The notes under the pieces were generated by a model, which did no database searches, was not told the DNA's origin, and was given only the letters and a program-made list of their open reading frames with translations. DNA of 54,809 bases from Umezawaea sp049997955. Lineage in GTDB: Bacteria > Actinomycetota > Actinomycetes > Mycobacteriales > Pseudonocardiaceae. The stretch lies in contig JAEBDY010000029.1 of the NCBI GenBank assembly GCA_049997955.1, forward strand, positions 1 through 54,809, read 5' to 3'. How positions within the stretch are numbered: position 1 is the first letter of the stretch; each line of letters begins with the position of its first letter. Position numbers and translations under genes: made by a program. This document shows positions 8,044 to 16,891 of this stretch, piece by piece.

Positions 8044-8850
8044 ATGGTCGACCGGGTGAGCTGGGTACCTGACGGGGTCAACGTCGATCTGCCCAGTTCG
8101 GCGCGGATCTACGACTACCTCCTCGGCGGAGGCCACAACTTCGCCGCCGACCGGGACACGGCCGAGCAGCTGGTCAAGGTGCTGCCGGTGCGCGACATGG
8201 CCCGCCTCAACCGCGCGTACCTGCGCCGCGCGGTCCTCGAACTCGTGGACCTCGGCGTCCGCCAGTTCCTCGACCTCGGCTCGGGCATCCCGACCGTCGG
8301 CAACGTGCACGAGGTCGCCCAGGGGGCCGTCCCGACGTGCCGCGTCGTCTACGTCGACTTCGAGCCGGTCGCGATCACGCACGCCGAACTCCTGCTCGCC
8401 GACAACCCGAACGCCACGGCGGTCCTGGCCGACCTGCGCAACCCCGAGGCCGTCCTGTCCGCGCCGGAAACCCGGCGGATGCTGGACTTCGACCAGCCGG
8501 TCGGCCTGCTCGCGGTCGGCGTCCTGCAGTTCATCCCGGACTCGGACGACCCGTGGGGCGTCCTCGCCCGGTACCGCGACGCGCTCTGCGCCGGGAGCTA
8601 CCTGGCGCTGTCGCACTTCACGCCGGACCGGATGCCCGAGGCGATGGCCGCGGGCGCCGGTGTCTTCCGGAACACCGCCGAACCGATCACCCCCCGCACC
8701 GCCGAGCAGGTGCTGCGGATGATGGACGGCTTCGACGTGATCGAGCCCGGTCTGGTGATGACGCCCGAGTGGCGTCCCGAGTCACCGGACGAGGTGGGCG
8801 ACGACCCCGGTCGCGCCAACCTCTACGCGGTCGTCGGCCGGAAGCCCTGA
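8044..8850 (+). CDS. SAM-dependent methyltransferase, DUF574 family
   Basis: The protein has the diagnostic start of the actinobacterial DUF574 (Methyltransf_19) family, SARIYDYLLGGGHNFAADR. The SAM-binding motif I FLDLGSGIPT and motif II VVYVDFEP follow, and the C-terminal half has LALSHFTPD. Family length is about 265-280 residues, matching the 268 residues from ATG 8044. An upstream in-frame TTG at 7987 would add 19 unlike residues and is less likely. Substrates of this abundant family are mostly unknown. It stands alone between a terminator and the GGDEF gene (46 bp downstream, same strand). Confidence 0.87.
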   Translation: MVDRVSWVPDGVNVDLPSSARIYDYLLGGGHNFAADRDTAEQLVKVLPVRDMARLNRAYLRRAVLELVDLGVRQFLDLGSGIPTVGNVHEVAQGAVPTCRVVYVDFEPVAITHAELLLADNPNATAVLADLRNPEAVLSAPETRRMLDFDQPVGLLAVGVLQFIPDSDDPWGVLARYRDALCAGSYLALSHFTPDRMPEAMAAGAGVFRNTAEPITPRTAEQVLRMMDGFDVIEPGLVMTPEWRPESPDEVGDDPGRANLYAVVGRKP

Positions 8851-8896
8851 CACCGGCCGCTCCGACAGTCCCGGTCGCCGCCTCCGAGGAACGACG

Positions 8897-10945
8897 ATGA
8901 GCACGATCCCAGGGGCGACGCAGCCCTCGGACGGTCCGCCACCGCCCGAGACCGGCCCCGCTCGCCCTCCCGCGGGTGAGCGGTGGGCGAAGGCGCTCGC
9001 GCGCACCGCGTACTCGCCCGCCTCGCGCCGCGAGATCCAGCGGCAGGTGGACGCGCACGTGGAGGCGCTCGTCGCCCTGCTCGAAGCGGCCGAGTTCACC
9101 GCCGAGCCCGCGCACGCGGTCGGCGCGTGGCTGGTGGAATCCCGCTACACCGGACCGCGCAGCCTCCAGGCCACCGTGGACGTCCTGGGTCCGGCGCTGC
9201 GCGCCCACCCCGTGCCCGCCGCCGTGCAGGACCTGGAGGACCGCGTGGTGTTCGTCCTCGGCGCGCTCGCGGCCGGGTACGCGAACGCCGTGCGGCACCA
9301 GATCTTCGAGGAGCAGGAACGGGTCCGCAACGCCCTGCTGCTCACGCTGACCGAGACCCAGCAGGACCTGCACGACAGCGAGGCCCGCTTCCGGCAGGTG
9401 TTCTCCAGTTCCGCCGTCGGCATCGCGATCCTGGACCTGGCGGGCGATCCGATCGAGGTGAACCCCGCGCTGGCGCACATGCTGGGCCACCAGGTCGACG
9501 TCCCCGACGTGGTGTTCACCCCGGACGACCTGGAAGGGCTGCGGACGACGTGCCACGGGATGCTCGTGGCGGTGGAGGAGAGCGCCCGGTCCGAACGCCG
9601 GTTCACCGGCCCGGAGGGCGACGAGATCTGGGCGAACCTGGTCCTGTCCGTGGTGCGCGACAGCGACGAGCGGCCGAAGTACTTCGTGGCCGTGCTGGAG
9701 GACGTGACCGACCAGCGGCGGCTGCGCGAGTACCTGAGGTTCCAGGCGCTGCACGACGTGCTGACCGGCCTGCCCAACTGGCAGAACTTCCTGCCGCACC
9801 TGGAGAAGGTGCTCGGCCGGTTGCGCGCCCCGCACACCATCACCCTGTGCTACCTCGACGTGGACAGCCTGGCGCTGATCAACGACGGCGTCGGTTACCT
9901 GGCGGGCGACCACGTCCTCACCACCATCGCGCACCGGCTGGTCGGCGCGGTGGCGGGCGAGACCGCGATGGTCGCCAGGGCGGGTGGCGACGAGTTCGTC
10001 GTGCTGATCGAGGACTCCCCCGGCACCCCGAGCATTTCCGAGTTGGCCACCGCGATCGACGCCAGTCTCGTCGAACCGATCGCACTCGACTCCACCACGA
10101 CCACCTCCGTCTCCGCGGGCATGGGTTTCGTCCGCACCTCCGCGCGCGGCGTCGACGCGCAGACGCTGGTCCGCCAGGCCCACAGCACCCTGCGGCGCGC
10201 CGAGGCGAAGGGGAAGCGCCAGTGGGCGTACCACGACCAGGACCAGGACGCGCTGGACCGGCCGCGCCTGGCGCTGGTCGCCGCACTGCCCGGCGCGCTG
10301 GCGGCGGGTGACGTCTACGCCGAGTTCCACGCCGTCGACGACCTCGTGCTGACCGCGAGGTTCCGCTGGGAACTCCCGGACGACACCGTCGTGACCCACG
10401 CGGACGTCCTGCGCCACGGCGACGAACTCGGCCACACCATCCCGCTGGGCGAGGCGCTCCTGACCCAGGCCTGCGCCAGGGCCGCCGATCCGGACGAGCA
10501 CCTCCCGGTCCTCGTCCGCCTGTCGCCCGACCACTCCCGCGACCCCGACCTGACCGCCGCCGTGGGCCGCGCCCTCACCGCCACCGGCCTGGCACCGCAC
10601 CGCCTGTGGCTCAGCCTCTCGTTGCGCGGCCTGGACAACGAGGAGGGGCGGGACAACCTCGCGGTGCTCGCCGACCTCGGTGTGGAGGTGCTGCTGCACG
10701 ACCTGTCCGGCAACGTGGTCGAACTGTCCACTGTGGAGTCTTCCGGTCCGCACGCCGTGGCGCTCGGACCGGTGCCGGACAGCGCGCTGGCCCGCGCCAC
10801 CACGGCCGCGCTGGTGCCGCTGCTGCGCGCGACCGGCGCGCTGGTGGTCGCCGACGGCACCACGCCCGAGCAGGACGACTGGTTCCGCTCGATCGGCGTC
10901 GACCTCGTGCTGCCGCCGCAGCCGGGGATCGACGAGTACCAGTAG
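8897..10945 (+). CDS. PAS-GGDEF diguanylate cyclase with degenerate EAL-like domain
   Basis: The 682-residue soluble protein has an N-terminal helical region (about 30-145), a PAS domain (about 162-275), a GGDEF domain (about 280-430) and an EAL-fold-like C-terminal half (about 435-682). The active-site motif GGDEF is intact at 363-367, so synthesis of c-di-GMP from GTP is likely. In the second half the EAL signature and the catalytic metal ligands are not recognisable; the expected position reads AEFHAV. A sensory or GTP-binding role is therefore more likely than phosphodiesterase activity. The gene ends directly at an IS701-type remnant, but its C-terminus looks complete. Confidence 0.87.
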   Translation: MSTIPGATQPSDGPPPPETGPARPPAGERWAKALARTAYSPASRREIQRQVDAHVEALVALLEAAEFTAEPAHAVGAWLVESRYTGPRSLQATVDVLGPALRAHPVPAAVQDLEDRVVFVLGALAAGYANAVRHQIFEEQERVRNALLLTLTETQQDLHDSEARFRQVFSSSAVGIAILDLAGDPIEVNPALAHMLGHQVDVPDVVFTPDDLEGLRTTCHGMLVAVEESARSERRFTGPEGDEIWANLVLSVVRDSDERPKYFVAVLEDVTDQRRLREYLRFQALHDVLTGLPNWQNFLPHLEKVLGRLRAPHTITLCYLDVDSLALINDGVGYLAGDHVLTTIAHRLVGAVAGETAMVARAGGDEFVVLIEDSPGTPSISELATAIDASLVEPIALDSTTTTSVSAGMGFVRTSARGVDAQTLVRQAHSTLRRAEAKGKRQWAYHDQDQDALDRPRLALVAALPGALAAGDVYAEFHAVDDLVLTARFRWELPDDTVVTHADVLRHGDELGHTIPLGEALLTQACARAADPDEHLPVLVRLSPDHSRDPDLTAAVGRALTATGLAPHRLWLSLSLRGLDNEEGRDNLAVLADLGVEVLLHDLSGNVVELSTVESSGPHAVALGPVPDSALARATTAALVPLLRATGALVVADGTTPEQDDWFRSIGVDLVLPPQPGIDEYQ

Positions 10946-11344
10946 TGCTTTGTGGGGTGTTGTTGACCTGGAGTGTTGTCGGTGTTCGGGTCTGGACGGG
11001 CTGTCGGCAGGTGTGGCAGACGCCTGTCCAGGCCGCGAGCAAGGCTCGGAGTCGCGCAGGACCGCGTAGAGGCTCAGGCCTGCGCAAGGACTTCGGGGTG
11101 CGGTGCAGCTGGGTGCGGACGGCCTGGGCAACAGCGGCCAGGGTGACGTGGTGGTGCCAACCCAACCAGCCGCGGCCCTCGAAGTGATCCAGACCCAGCC
11201 CGTCCTTGAGCTCGCGGTAGTCGTGCTCGATGCGCCACCGCATCTTGGCCAGCCGCACCATGTCCCGCAGCGGGCGGTCGCGGTCGGGCTGACGGCCGGC
11301 ACAGAGGTCAGGCCGCGTTCGGTCAACCCGAGACGGAATTCCGT
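10946..11344 (-). pseudogene. IS701-type transposase remnant (C-terminal part)
   Basis: Reading the minus strand gives LGLTERGLTSVPAVSPTATA, then directly RPLRDMVRLAKMRWRIEHDY and RELKDGLGLDHFEGRGWLGW, the C-terminal DDE region of IS701-family transposases. About a hundred codons expected between the two segments are missing, and the N-terminal half is absent. Positions 11272-11344 match 16527-16599 in inverted orientation at 72 of 73 bases, so both are decayed copies of one element. The downstream end abuts the stop codon of the GGDEF gene. Confidence 0.8.
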
Positions 11345-11474
11345 TGCCCGGGGCTCTAGACGACACGTTGCCCCTGCTTCCCCGTGACGCGGCGTGGCGT
11401 TGCGGCGACCTGTCGTCCCCCAGCAGGCTCGTGGCATGACGCGACTCGGACCTGTACCGGCTGGTCGCCTCCGT

Positions 11475-12395
11475 TCACCTCGCAGTCAGCTCGAAACGCA
11501 AGAAACCGAGCTGCAAGCCGCCTGCTCTCCATTCAGCACCAAGCGCCTGGTTCGCCATCAGAGATATTCTTAGCTGCCTACGGTCAACTGCTGAAAGACT
11601 GCTGCCATTGTCCAGCGTCGCCTTCGTCCAGGCGGCACTCTCCTCCCAGAACGGGAAGGTTTCTGATGTAGCGTCGACTTCGTCGACCAGTTCAAAGCCG
11701 GCAGATCGCGCAGCTTCCGCGTATTCGAGGACCGAAGCCGGTTTTGTGTAGAAGTACTCAGACCACACGTCGGCCCCGTGAGGGCGTGTAATGAATACCT
11801 CCTCGATACACACACTCCCGCCTGGGCGAAGCACGCGCGCCAGGTGCTTGAACCACTGGGGACGGTCGAAGTACCCGCTGCTCTCGACTGCCACCGCAGC
11901 GTCGTAGGGGCCGCTCAGGGGGAGATGCATCGCATCACAGACCAGCGTTCGGACCTTCTCGTCCACACCACATTCCCGCGCGAATCCGTCAACTATCGGC
12001 GCGTGTTCCGGCGCATTGGTGACCGCCGTTACGTTGGCGCCGTACTCCTGTGCCCAGAAGATCGAGCCTCCGCCAAGGCCGCATCCGACGTCCAGGATTC
12101 TACCCGACAGTCGGTGTTCGGCGCCCTAAATCTTGGCCGCATACCGCAGCAAACCCTCTTGATGAAGCCGCATGCTGTCCCGCACAACATCCGCCGTCGA
12201 ATCGTGATCATGCTGCGGTGTCTCGCCGGAAGGATAGTAACCTACATGATAGTGAATCCTGGGGCCAGGCCCGTACTTGCGCACAAGTCTAGCGGTTTTG
12301 TCGTCGTAGTATTGACCGACCAGTCTCACTTCGTCCTGCGTGCTCGGTGCCATGTGAGGTGGGCTTGGAAAATTATCCGCATGTGACACGGTCAC
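11475..12395 (-). pseudogene. SAM methyltransferase interrupted by an in-frame amber codon
   Basis: The frame is open for 306 codons except for one TAG at 12126-12128. Upstream is VRLVGQYYDDKTARLVRKYG and YAAKI; downstream it continues in frame with GAEHRLSGRILDVGCGLGGG (motif I), VTAVTNAPE and LARVLRPGGSVCIEE. Relatives commonly have a Trp after the lysine-isoleucine-type segment, so a single TGG to TAG change would explain the stop. The GTG start at 12395 has GGAGAA upstream. The family is a class I methyltransferase of the kind found in natural product clusters; the substrate is unknown. It is probably a recent pseudogene, but readthrough or suppression is not excluded. Confidence 0.78.
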
Positions 12396-12503
12396 TTCTC
12401 CAGGGCTCGGATTCCAACAACGTTGGTGGACGACTGTGGTCGTTACGTTGTGTTCGTCGTTATTTGGCGAGGATTCGGGTTCGGTCAGGAGTGAACTCGG
12501 ACG

Positions 12504-12866
12504 TCAATCCACGGATTCGAACGTAACGCGCGGGGGCCACGAATCCGTTCGCAGAACCTCGAAAACGAATGCCCTCGAAATCAACGCGACGCGATTGGGC
12601 GCCTGCAGCTTGTCGGACATGACACGGATGTGGTAGTCGATGGTTTTCGCACTGAAGTACAACTCCCTCGACAGTCGCCCGCTGGAAAAGCCCGCCGCGA
12701 CACCCTCCAGGATCTTGGCCTGGAGAGAGCTGAATGTCCAGCAGTTGACGGGCTGTGGCACTTCGCAATTGACAGGGCTTGTCGTCCTCGCGCCCACCGG
12801 ATCGGGGAAAATCTGACCAAAACTGAGGTTCTTGGTACAACCCGAGTGATACTCGCAGTTCTGCAT
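12504..12866 (-). CDS. LuxR-type helix-turn-helix regulator
   Basis: The 120-residue protein ends in a GerE/LuxR DNA-binding domain: FSSLQAKILEGVAAGFSSGR, LSRELYFSAKTIDYHIRVMSDKL, NRVALISRAFVFEVL. The N-terminal 50 residues contain several cysteines (CEYHSGC, NC) and match no domain I know, and there is no receiver domain. I chose ATG 12866 because AGAGG lies about 9 nt upstream; in-frame ATG or GTG codons up to 12914 would add 16 residues. Base composition is lower in GC than the flanks, consistent with acquired DNA. It may have controlled the neighbouring, now broken, methyltransferase gene. Confidence 0.72.
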   Translation of the reverse strand: MQNCEYHSGCTKNLSFGQIFPDPVGARTTSPVNCEVPQPVNCWTFSSLQAKILEGVAAGFSSGRLSRELYFSAKTIDYHIRVMSDKLQAPNRVALISRAFVFEVLRTDSWPPRVTFESVD

Positions 12867-13240
12867 GTCGTTCTGACCTCTATACATGACATCCATCCAT
12901 TCTCTTGCAGCCACCAGGAGTGCAATAGAAGAAACGTGATACCAGTGCAGCAGCAGGCGCGCTGATCAAGACCTTGCACGAGGGCCCGAGCAGGCTGCCG
13001 GTCAGCGCACAGGTGGTCGCGGCGCCTGCTGGAGGCCCGACTGACGAGCGGACCGCCCGGTGTCGCCGTCAGTCCAAGATCGGCAGGAATCACGGGGAAC
13101 GTGCACGACAGCAGCAGAATCTCCGCCAGGTCAAACATGTAGGTGACGAACGAACCGATGAGCACAACGCATCCGTTGGAGCCACGCAAGCCATCCAGTC
13201 CATTGAGTCATCGGGGTTTCTCAGAGGCTCCGCATGATCG

Positions 13241-13480
13241 TCACTTGACGATCGGTGACCCACCGGGCGGCCGTGACCAAGCATGCTCGGACCGCTGACC
13301 CGCCACGTCCTGATCCCTGACTCGATCGCCGAAGGCGGCCCAGAACCGTGCGTCGTGACGCGCTAGGGCGGCGATCACGCCGACGCACTGCGCCGGGATG
13401 TCCGTCACCGACGGAGCCACCTGGCCGGTTACGGTGTGCGTGTTCGGCCACGGGAGGAAGGTCCGGCCGGCTTCGGCAAG
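13241..13480 (-). pseudogene. Probable coding remnant, about 79 codons, no clear start
   Basis: On the minus strand one frame is open between a TGA at 13481 and a TGA at 13241 and reads like real protein: RTFLPWPNTHTVTG, then DIPAQCVGVIAALARHDARF and WAAFGDRV. No ATG lies at the upstream end; internal GTG codons are possible starts. I do not recognise the family. It lies downstream of the broken ParB-like gene in the same orientation, so it may be a decayed operon partner. Confidence 0.35.
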
Positions 13481-13571
13481 TCACAGTGACGGGTCCTTGC
13501 ACAGTGTGCTCATGATCGCGACGGGATCGAGCGCGCTGTCGTCTATCGCTGTTGTCCGGGGGGCGGTGTAG

Positions 13572-14122
13572 TCACACCGACCGTGGACCTGTTCCGGTCC
13601 GACGCGTTTCTCCTGGCGGGACAGGTTCTTCTCCGAAGCTGACCCGGTTGCGCACGTCCAGCACGGTGGACGGCGCGATACCGGCCGCCCTGGCGATGTC
13701 GCGCGGCGACCGGTCCGGATTGGCACGCATCAGTTCACCGACCAGCCTGCGACGTAAAGCGATCCACGGTCCGATCGGGTCGGAATGAGTCACGATGATT
13801 CGCGCGACGGCCGCTTTGCGCAGGCGACCGACAGCGGCAGACCGTTGGCCGTGTTCGCCTCGACCGCGAGCACAAACGCATCGTTCTCGTCGCCGTCGAA
13901 GAACTGTGCCTCGGGGTGATCACGAGTGCTCGATTCCGCGGCCCGCACCCGCTGCACGCCGTCGATCACGCACATGGTGCGGCGCTGCACAACAATCGGT
14001 GGAATTCGAATATTCGTCCTCGTCAGGAAACGTAGGCATTCGGCGCTCACGCCACTCGTCCTCGGCGAACCGTCGAACCGCAGTCGCCTGATCGAGAAAC
14101 GCTGGTGGGACGACGCCGGCAA
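13572..14122 (-). pseudogene. ParB-like (StrR-type) regulator broken by a frameshift
   Basis: The first segment (from about 14122 to 13815) has the ParB N-terminal fold as used in StrR-like regulators: IPPIVVQRRTMCVIDGVQRVRA and FFDGDENDAFVLAVEANTANGLPLSVA. It then shifts frame near 13815-13820. In the next frame the expected continuation RKAAVARIIVTHSD follows, then ANPDRSPRDIARAAGIAPST, a helix-turn-helix. Losing about one base in the codon before CGCAAAGCG explains the shift. Intact relatives regulate secondary metabolite clusters such as that for streptomycin. Here it is a pseudogene unless the shift is a sequencing error. Confidence 0.72.
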
Positions 14123-14159
14123 ACGACCGAGTGATGTTCACCGCGGTCGTCTTTGTGCT

Positions 14160-14510
14160 GGCCAGTGATTGTGGTTGGCGGGAGCTGTGGTTCGTGTGAC
14201 GGTGTCGACCACGCATCTCCCGTTCACCGCGCGGACCAGGTGGAGTCGCGGCGGCGGCTGCACCGGGCATTGCTGGACGAACTCGGGCACGGGCGAGGTC
14301 GACTGGGCGCGTGCATGCTCGGCACCACTTCAGTCCGGGCGAGAAGGGGCACCATGACCGGTCCGAACCGGTTGACCGAGGCAAGCCCGGACCGACGATC
14401 CGTGTCGTGACCGACCGTGCCAGGCCGCCGCCGCTCGCGGTCGGCGTCGCGGCGGCGAACCTGCACGACAGAATCCGCGCTACGCCGTTCTCGCGGGTCC
14501 TGGGCACATC
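14160..14510 (+). pseudogene. IS5-like transposase remnant
   Basis: Across two plus-strand frames one can read HRALLDELGHGRGRLG, TSVRARRG and then, after a shift, DRSEPVDRGKPGPTIRVVTD and PPLAVGVAAANLHD. These are the central DDE segments of IS5-family transposases (typically VDRGKPG and VSAANxHD). Neither the N-terminal nor the C-terminal parts are present in readable form and no terminal inverted repeats were identified. A decayed insertion sequence fragment. Confidence 0.55.
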
Positions 14511-14834
14511 TCGCGGAATGGTCAACGGCATAGCACCTGACCAGCGCAAACCGAACTCTCGCGAACTCGAACGCCCGCACCGGCGGCGGGCGGCCTCGAT
14601 CGAGACACGCGAGTTGATGAGTTCGCCAGCGTGGCGCAGCTGATGAAACCCGATGCAGAGCCCGGTCGCGGCGCAGTGGGCCGTTCCACTGGTGGTGGCC
14701 GCGTCGCCCGCTGACGCACGTCGGCCGAGTGGCGCGAGGGTGACGGCCCGCCGACCAAGCAGCGAGATTTGGTCGACTCCGTGCGGCGATGACAATTCTT
14801 GCGAACCTGGTCCTCAGCCGTTTTGAGATGTGGT

Positions 14835-15389
14835 CTACAGAGGACCGTAAAGCCAGTTGCCGTCCGCGTCGGGGTCCTCGCTGGTGAAGAACTCGACGAC
14901 GGCCGTGCGGACCTCTTCTGGGCGCAGGCGGCCGTCGTTGTCGTGGTCGAGGCGACCGAAAGCCTTCTTCATTTCCGCCTGAGCGATCCCGCCCATTCCC
15001 TGTGTCATCTTGGCGTACTCGTCGTAACTGAGGTGTCCTTCGCGGTCGACATCGAACAGGTCGAACCAGGCGGTGACAGTGTTGTAGAGCGAGTCGACGA
15101 GCGCACTCGAGTCGCGGTCGATAGCGGCGCGGAAGCCCTGCTCGTATTCCGCCGAGGTCAGCTTGCCATCGCCATCCTTGTCCATCTGCTGAAGGTATTC
15201 GTCCCAGATGTGCTGTAGCGACCGGCTCAGGGCCTGAACCCTTTCCGGCGGCGCGGCGAAGGGGGCTGCCAGAGCCTCGGCGCGGGCGGACATGTCCTGC
15301 ACCTCGAGGTAGCCGTCCTGATCACTGTCGAGGATTCGGAACATGTGTTGCAGTTTGCGGCTGAGCACGGGTGCGGTGGTGGTGGTCAT
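14835..15389 (-). CDS. Calerythrin-like EF-hand calcium-binding protein
   Basis: The 184-residue soluble protein has four EF-hand loops: DSDQDGYLEVQD (21-32), DKDGDGKLTSAE (70-81), DVDREGHLSYDE (113-124) and DHDNDGRLRPEE (148-159). Loops 2-4 end in the canonical Glu; loop 1 ends in Asp. Length and layout resemble calerythrin, the calmodulin-like protein of Saccharopolyspora erythraea, so calcium buffering or signalling in the cytoplasm is likely. ATG 15389 follows GAGGAG at good spacing. It is intact although it lies inside an island of broken genes. No partner gene is adjacent. Confidence 0.9.
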   Translation of the reverse strand: MTTTTAPVLSRKLQHMFRILDSDQDGYLEVQDMSARAEALAAPFAAPPERVQALSRSLQHIWDEYLQQMDKDGDGKLTSAEYEQGFRAAIDRDSSALVDSLYNTVTAWFDLFDVDREGHLSYDEYAKMTQGMGGIAQAEMKKAFGRLDHDNDGRLRPEEVRTAVVEFFTSEDPDADGNWLYGPL

Positions 15390-16025
15390 AGTGGTCAGTC
15401 TCCTCGGCGATTGTTTTGATTGGCCGCAATGGCCTTGACCGGCCTTTGCCGGTCACCGCCGACATTAGAGGACTGGCGCTGTGACCGTACACCCATCAAG
15501 GCCTTGTCTACCTGATGAGGTGGGTGGGTGAGCCTTCACCCGAACAGGTACCGTCGTTCGTTTCGCGCGATAGCGAGTGGCCAACCTATCCGCTGCCGCA
15601 TCGCGACAGGGGCGCAGGTTCAATTCGATGCAAATCAATAGTGCCTGACCAAGGCGAGAGTTGACCGCAGAGCGTCAACATTCTTCGTTGTTTAATCAAC
15701 TTTGATCAGCCTTGAGGCTCGGGCCGCTTGACTATTCATTCCAAGTTCGAGACTGACTTATTGGCGCTTGCGGCAACAAGGGTCGAGTTGCCAAAGTGGC
15801 GAATGGACTTTTCGCGCCCTTCCACCTCGACGGCAGGGTTAATGTCGGACTCCGCCGGCAATGTCCAACGGTTGCGCCACGAGTGAGGCATGACATGTTC
15901 TATCGGCGGTTTGCCGTATCAAAATGTTACGGTTCTGTTTTTGAATTGACCCGCTGCAAGTGTTCGTGCAATGCGCCAAGGATGAGCCGGATTCGCTCCT
16001 GCGTAATATTTCGTATGTCTTCGGC
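15390..16025. other. Intergenic region, relatively AT-rich, no gene seen
   Basis: This stretch between the EF-hand gene and the IS701-type remnant has no credible coding frame. It holds a short hairpin GACCGGC/GCCGGTC (15436-15453) in the EF-hand upstream region. It also has AT-richer segments (about 15650-15720 and 15900-16020) unlike the surrounding chromosome, consistent with foreign or decayed DNA. Confidence 0.5.
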
Positions 16026-16815
16026 TCGGATGCGGGGACGAGCGGGTGCCGTCGTTGTCGCGCGGGTCGGCCGCAGGGGTCAGCACCTCGACGTGGGATC
16101 ACGACGAGGTGCGGCGGCGGTTGACGGCGTGGGCGGGTGAGTTCGTCGACCCGGACGCGCCGGTCATCGATGACACCGGGTTTTCCAAGGACGGCAAGGA
16201 CTCTCCCGGTGTGGCGAGGATGTACCGCGGGGCGTTGGGCAAGACGGGGAACTGTCAGGTCGGGGTGAGCGTGCACGCGGTCACCGACTGGGCCTCGGCC
16301 GCGATCGACTGGTGGTTGTTCCTGCCGAAATCGTGGGACGACGAGAAAGCCGTCGACGAGCAGGCCGCGGCTGAGATCCGTGCTCGCCGGGCGCGCAGTG
16401 TGATCCCGGAGCGGGCGCGGCATCGGGAGAAGTGGCGGTGGCGCTGGACGTGCTCGACGAGGTCACCGGGGGGGGTGGTGCCTGCCCCGGCGGCCGGTGG
16501 TGGCCGATGCCGGCTACGGTGATGCCACGGAGTTCCGTCTCGGGTTGACCGAACGCGGCCTGACCTCTGTGCCGGCCGTCAGCCCGACCGCGACCGCCCA
16601 CCCGGCCCACGCGGTGCCGATGACTGCGGACTGGATCGGTAACCGACGTCCGCCCGGACCGAGCTATCCCGACAAGCCGGTGGATCTCAAGACCTTGACC
16701 ATGGCTGCCGGACGCTCGGCGGGCAGGTTCGTCCTCTGGCGGCACGGATCGGGGAAGTCACCGGGCAACCCGACCGCGACCATGCGATCACGGTTTCTCG
16801 CGTTGCGAGCCGGTG
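16026..16815 (+). pseudogene. IS701-type transposase remnant (central part, frameshifted)
   Basis: One frame gives APVIDDTGFSKDGKDSPGVA, RMYRGALGKTGNCQVGVSVH and DWWLFLPKSWDD, the first DDE segment of IS701-family transposases. Near 16460-16500 the frame shifts, and the protein continues with VVADAGYGDATEFRLGLTERG and SPTATAHPAHAVPMTADWIG, ending around 16815 without the C-terminal catalytic part. The N-terminus is also missing. It shares 72 of 73 bases with the inverted remnant at 11272-11344. It cannot encode an active enzyme. Confidence 0.82.
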
Positions 16816-16839
16816 AGGATTGTGGTCACCGCACTAGAA

Positions 16840-16877
16840 CTCCGGCACCCCGGCCAGAGCGGGCCGGGGTGCCGGAG
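16840..16877 (-). terminator. Strong hairpin downstream of the snapalysin gene
   Basis: A perfect 16-bp stem (16840-16855 with 16862-16877) and a 6-nt loop lie 15 bp after the stop codon of the minus-strand gene at 16892. There is no U-tract, a common form in actinobacteria. Confidence 0.75.
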
Positions 16878-16891
16878 CGGGAACGAGCGGA

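Noticed and set aside
8687..11437. 916-codon minus-strand open frame across the GGDEF and methyltransferase genes
   Set aside because: It is antisense to two well-supported plus-strand genes. Only its first part follows a real feature, the IS701-type remnant, and there it is in a mixed frame.
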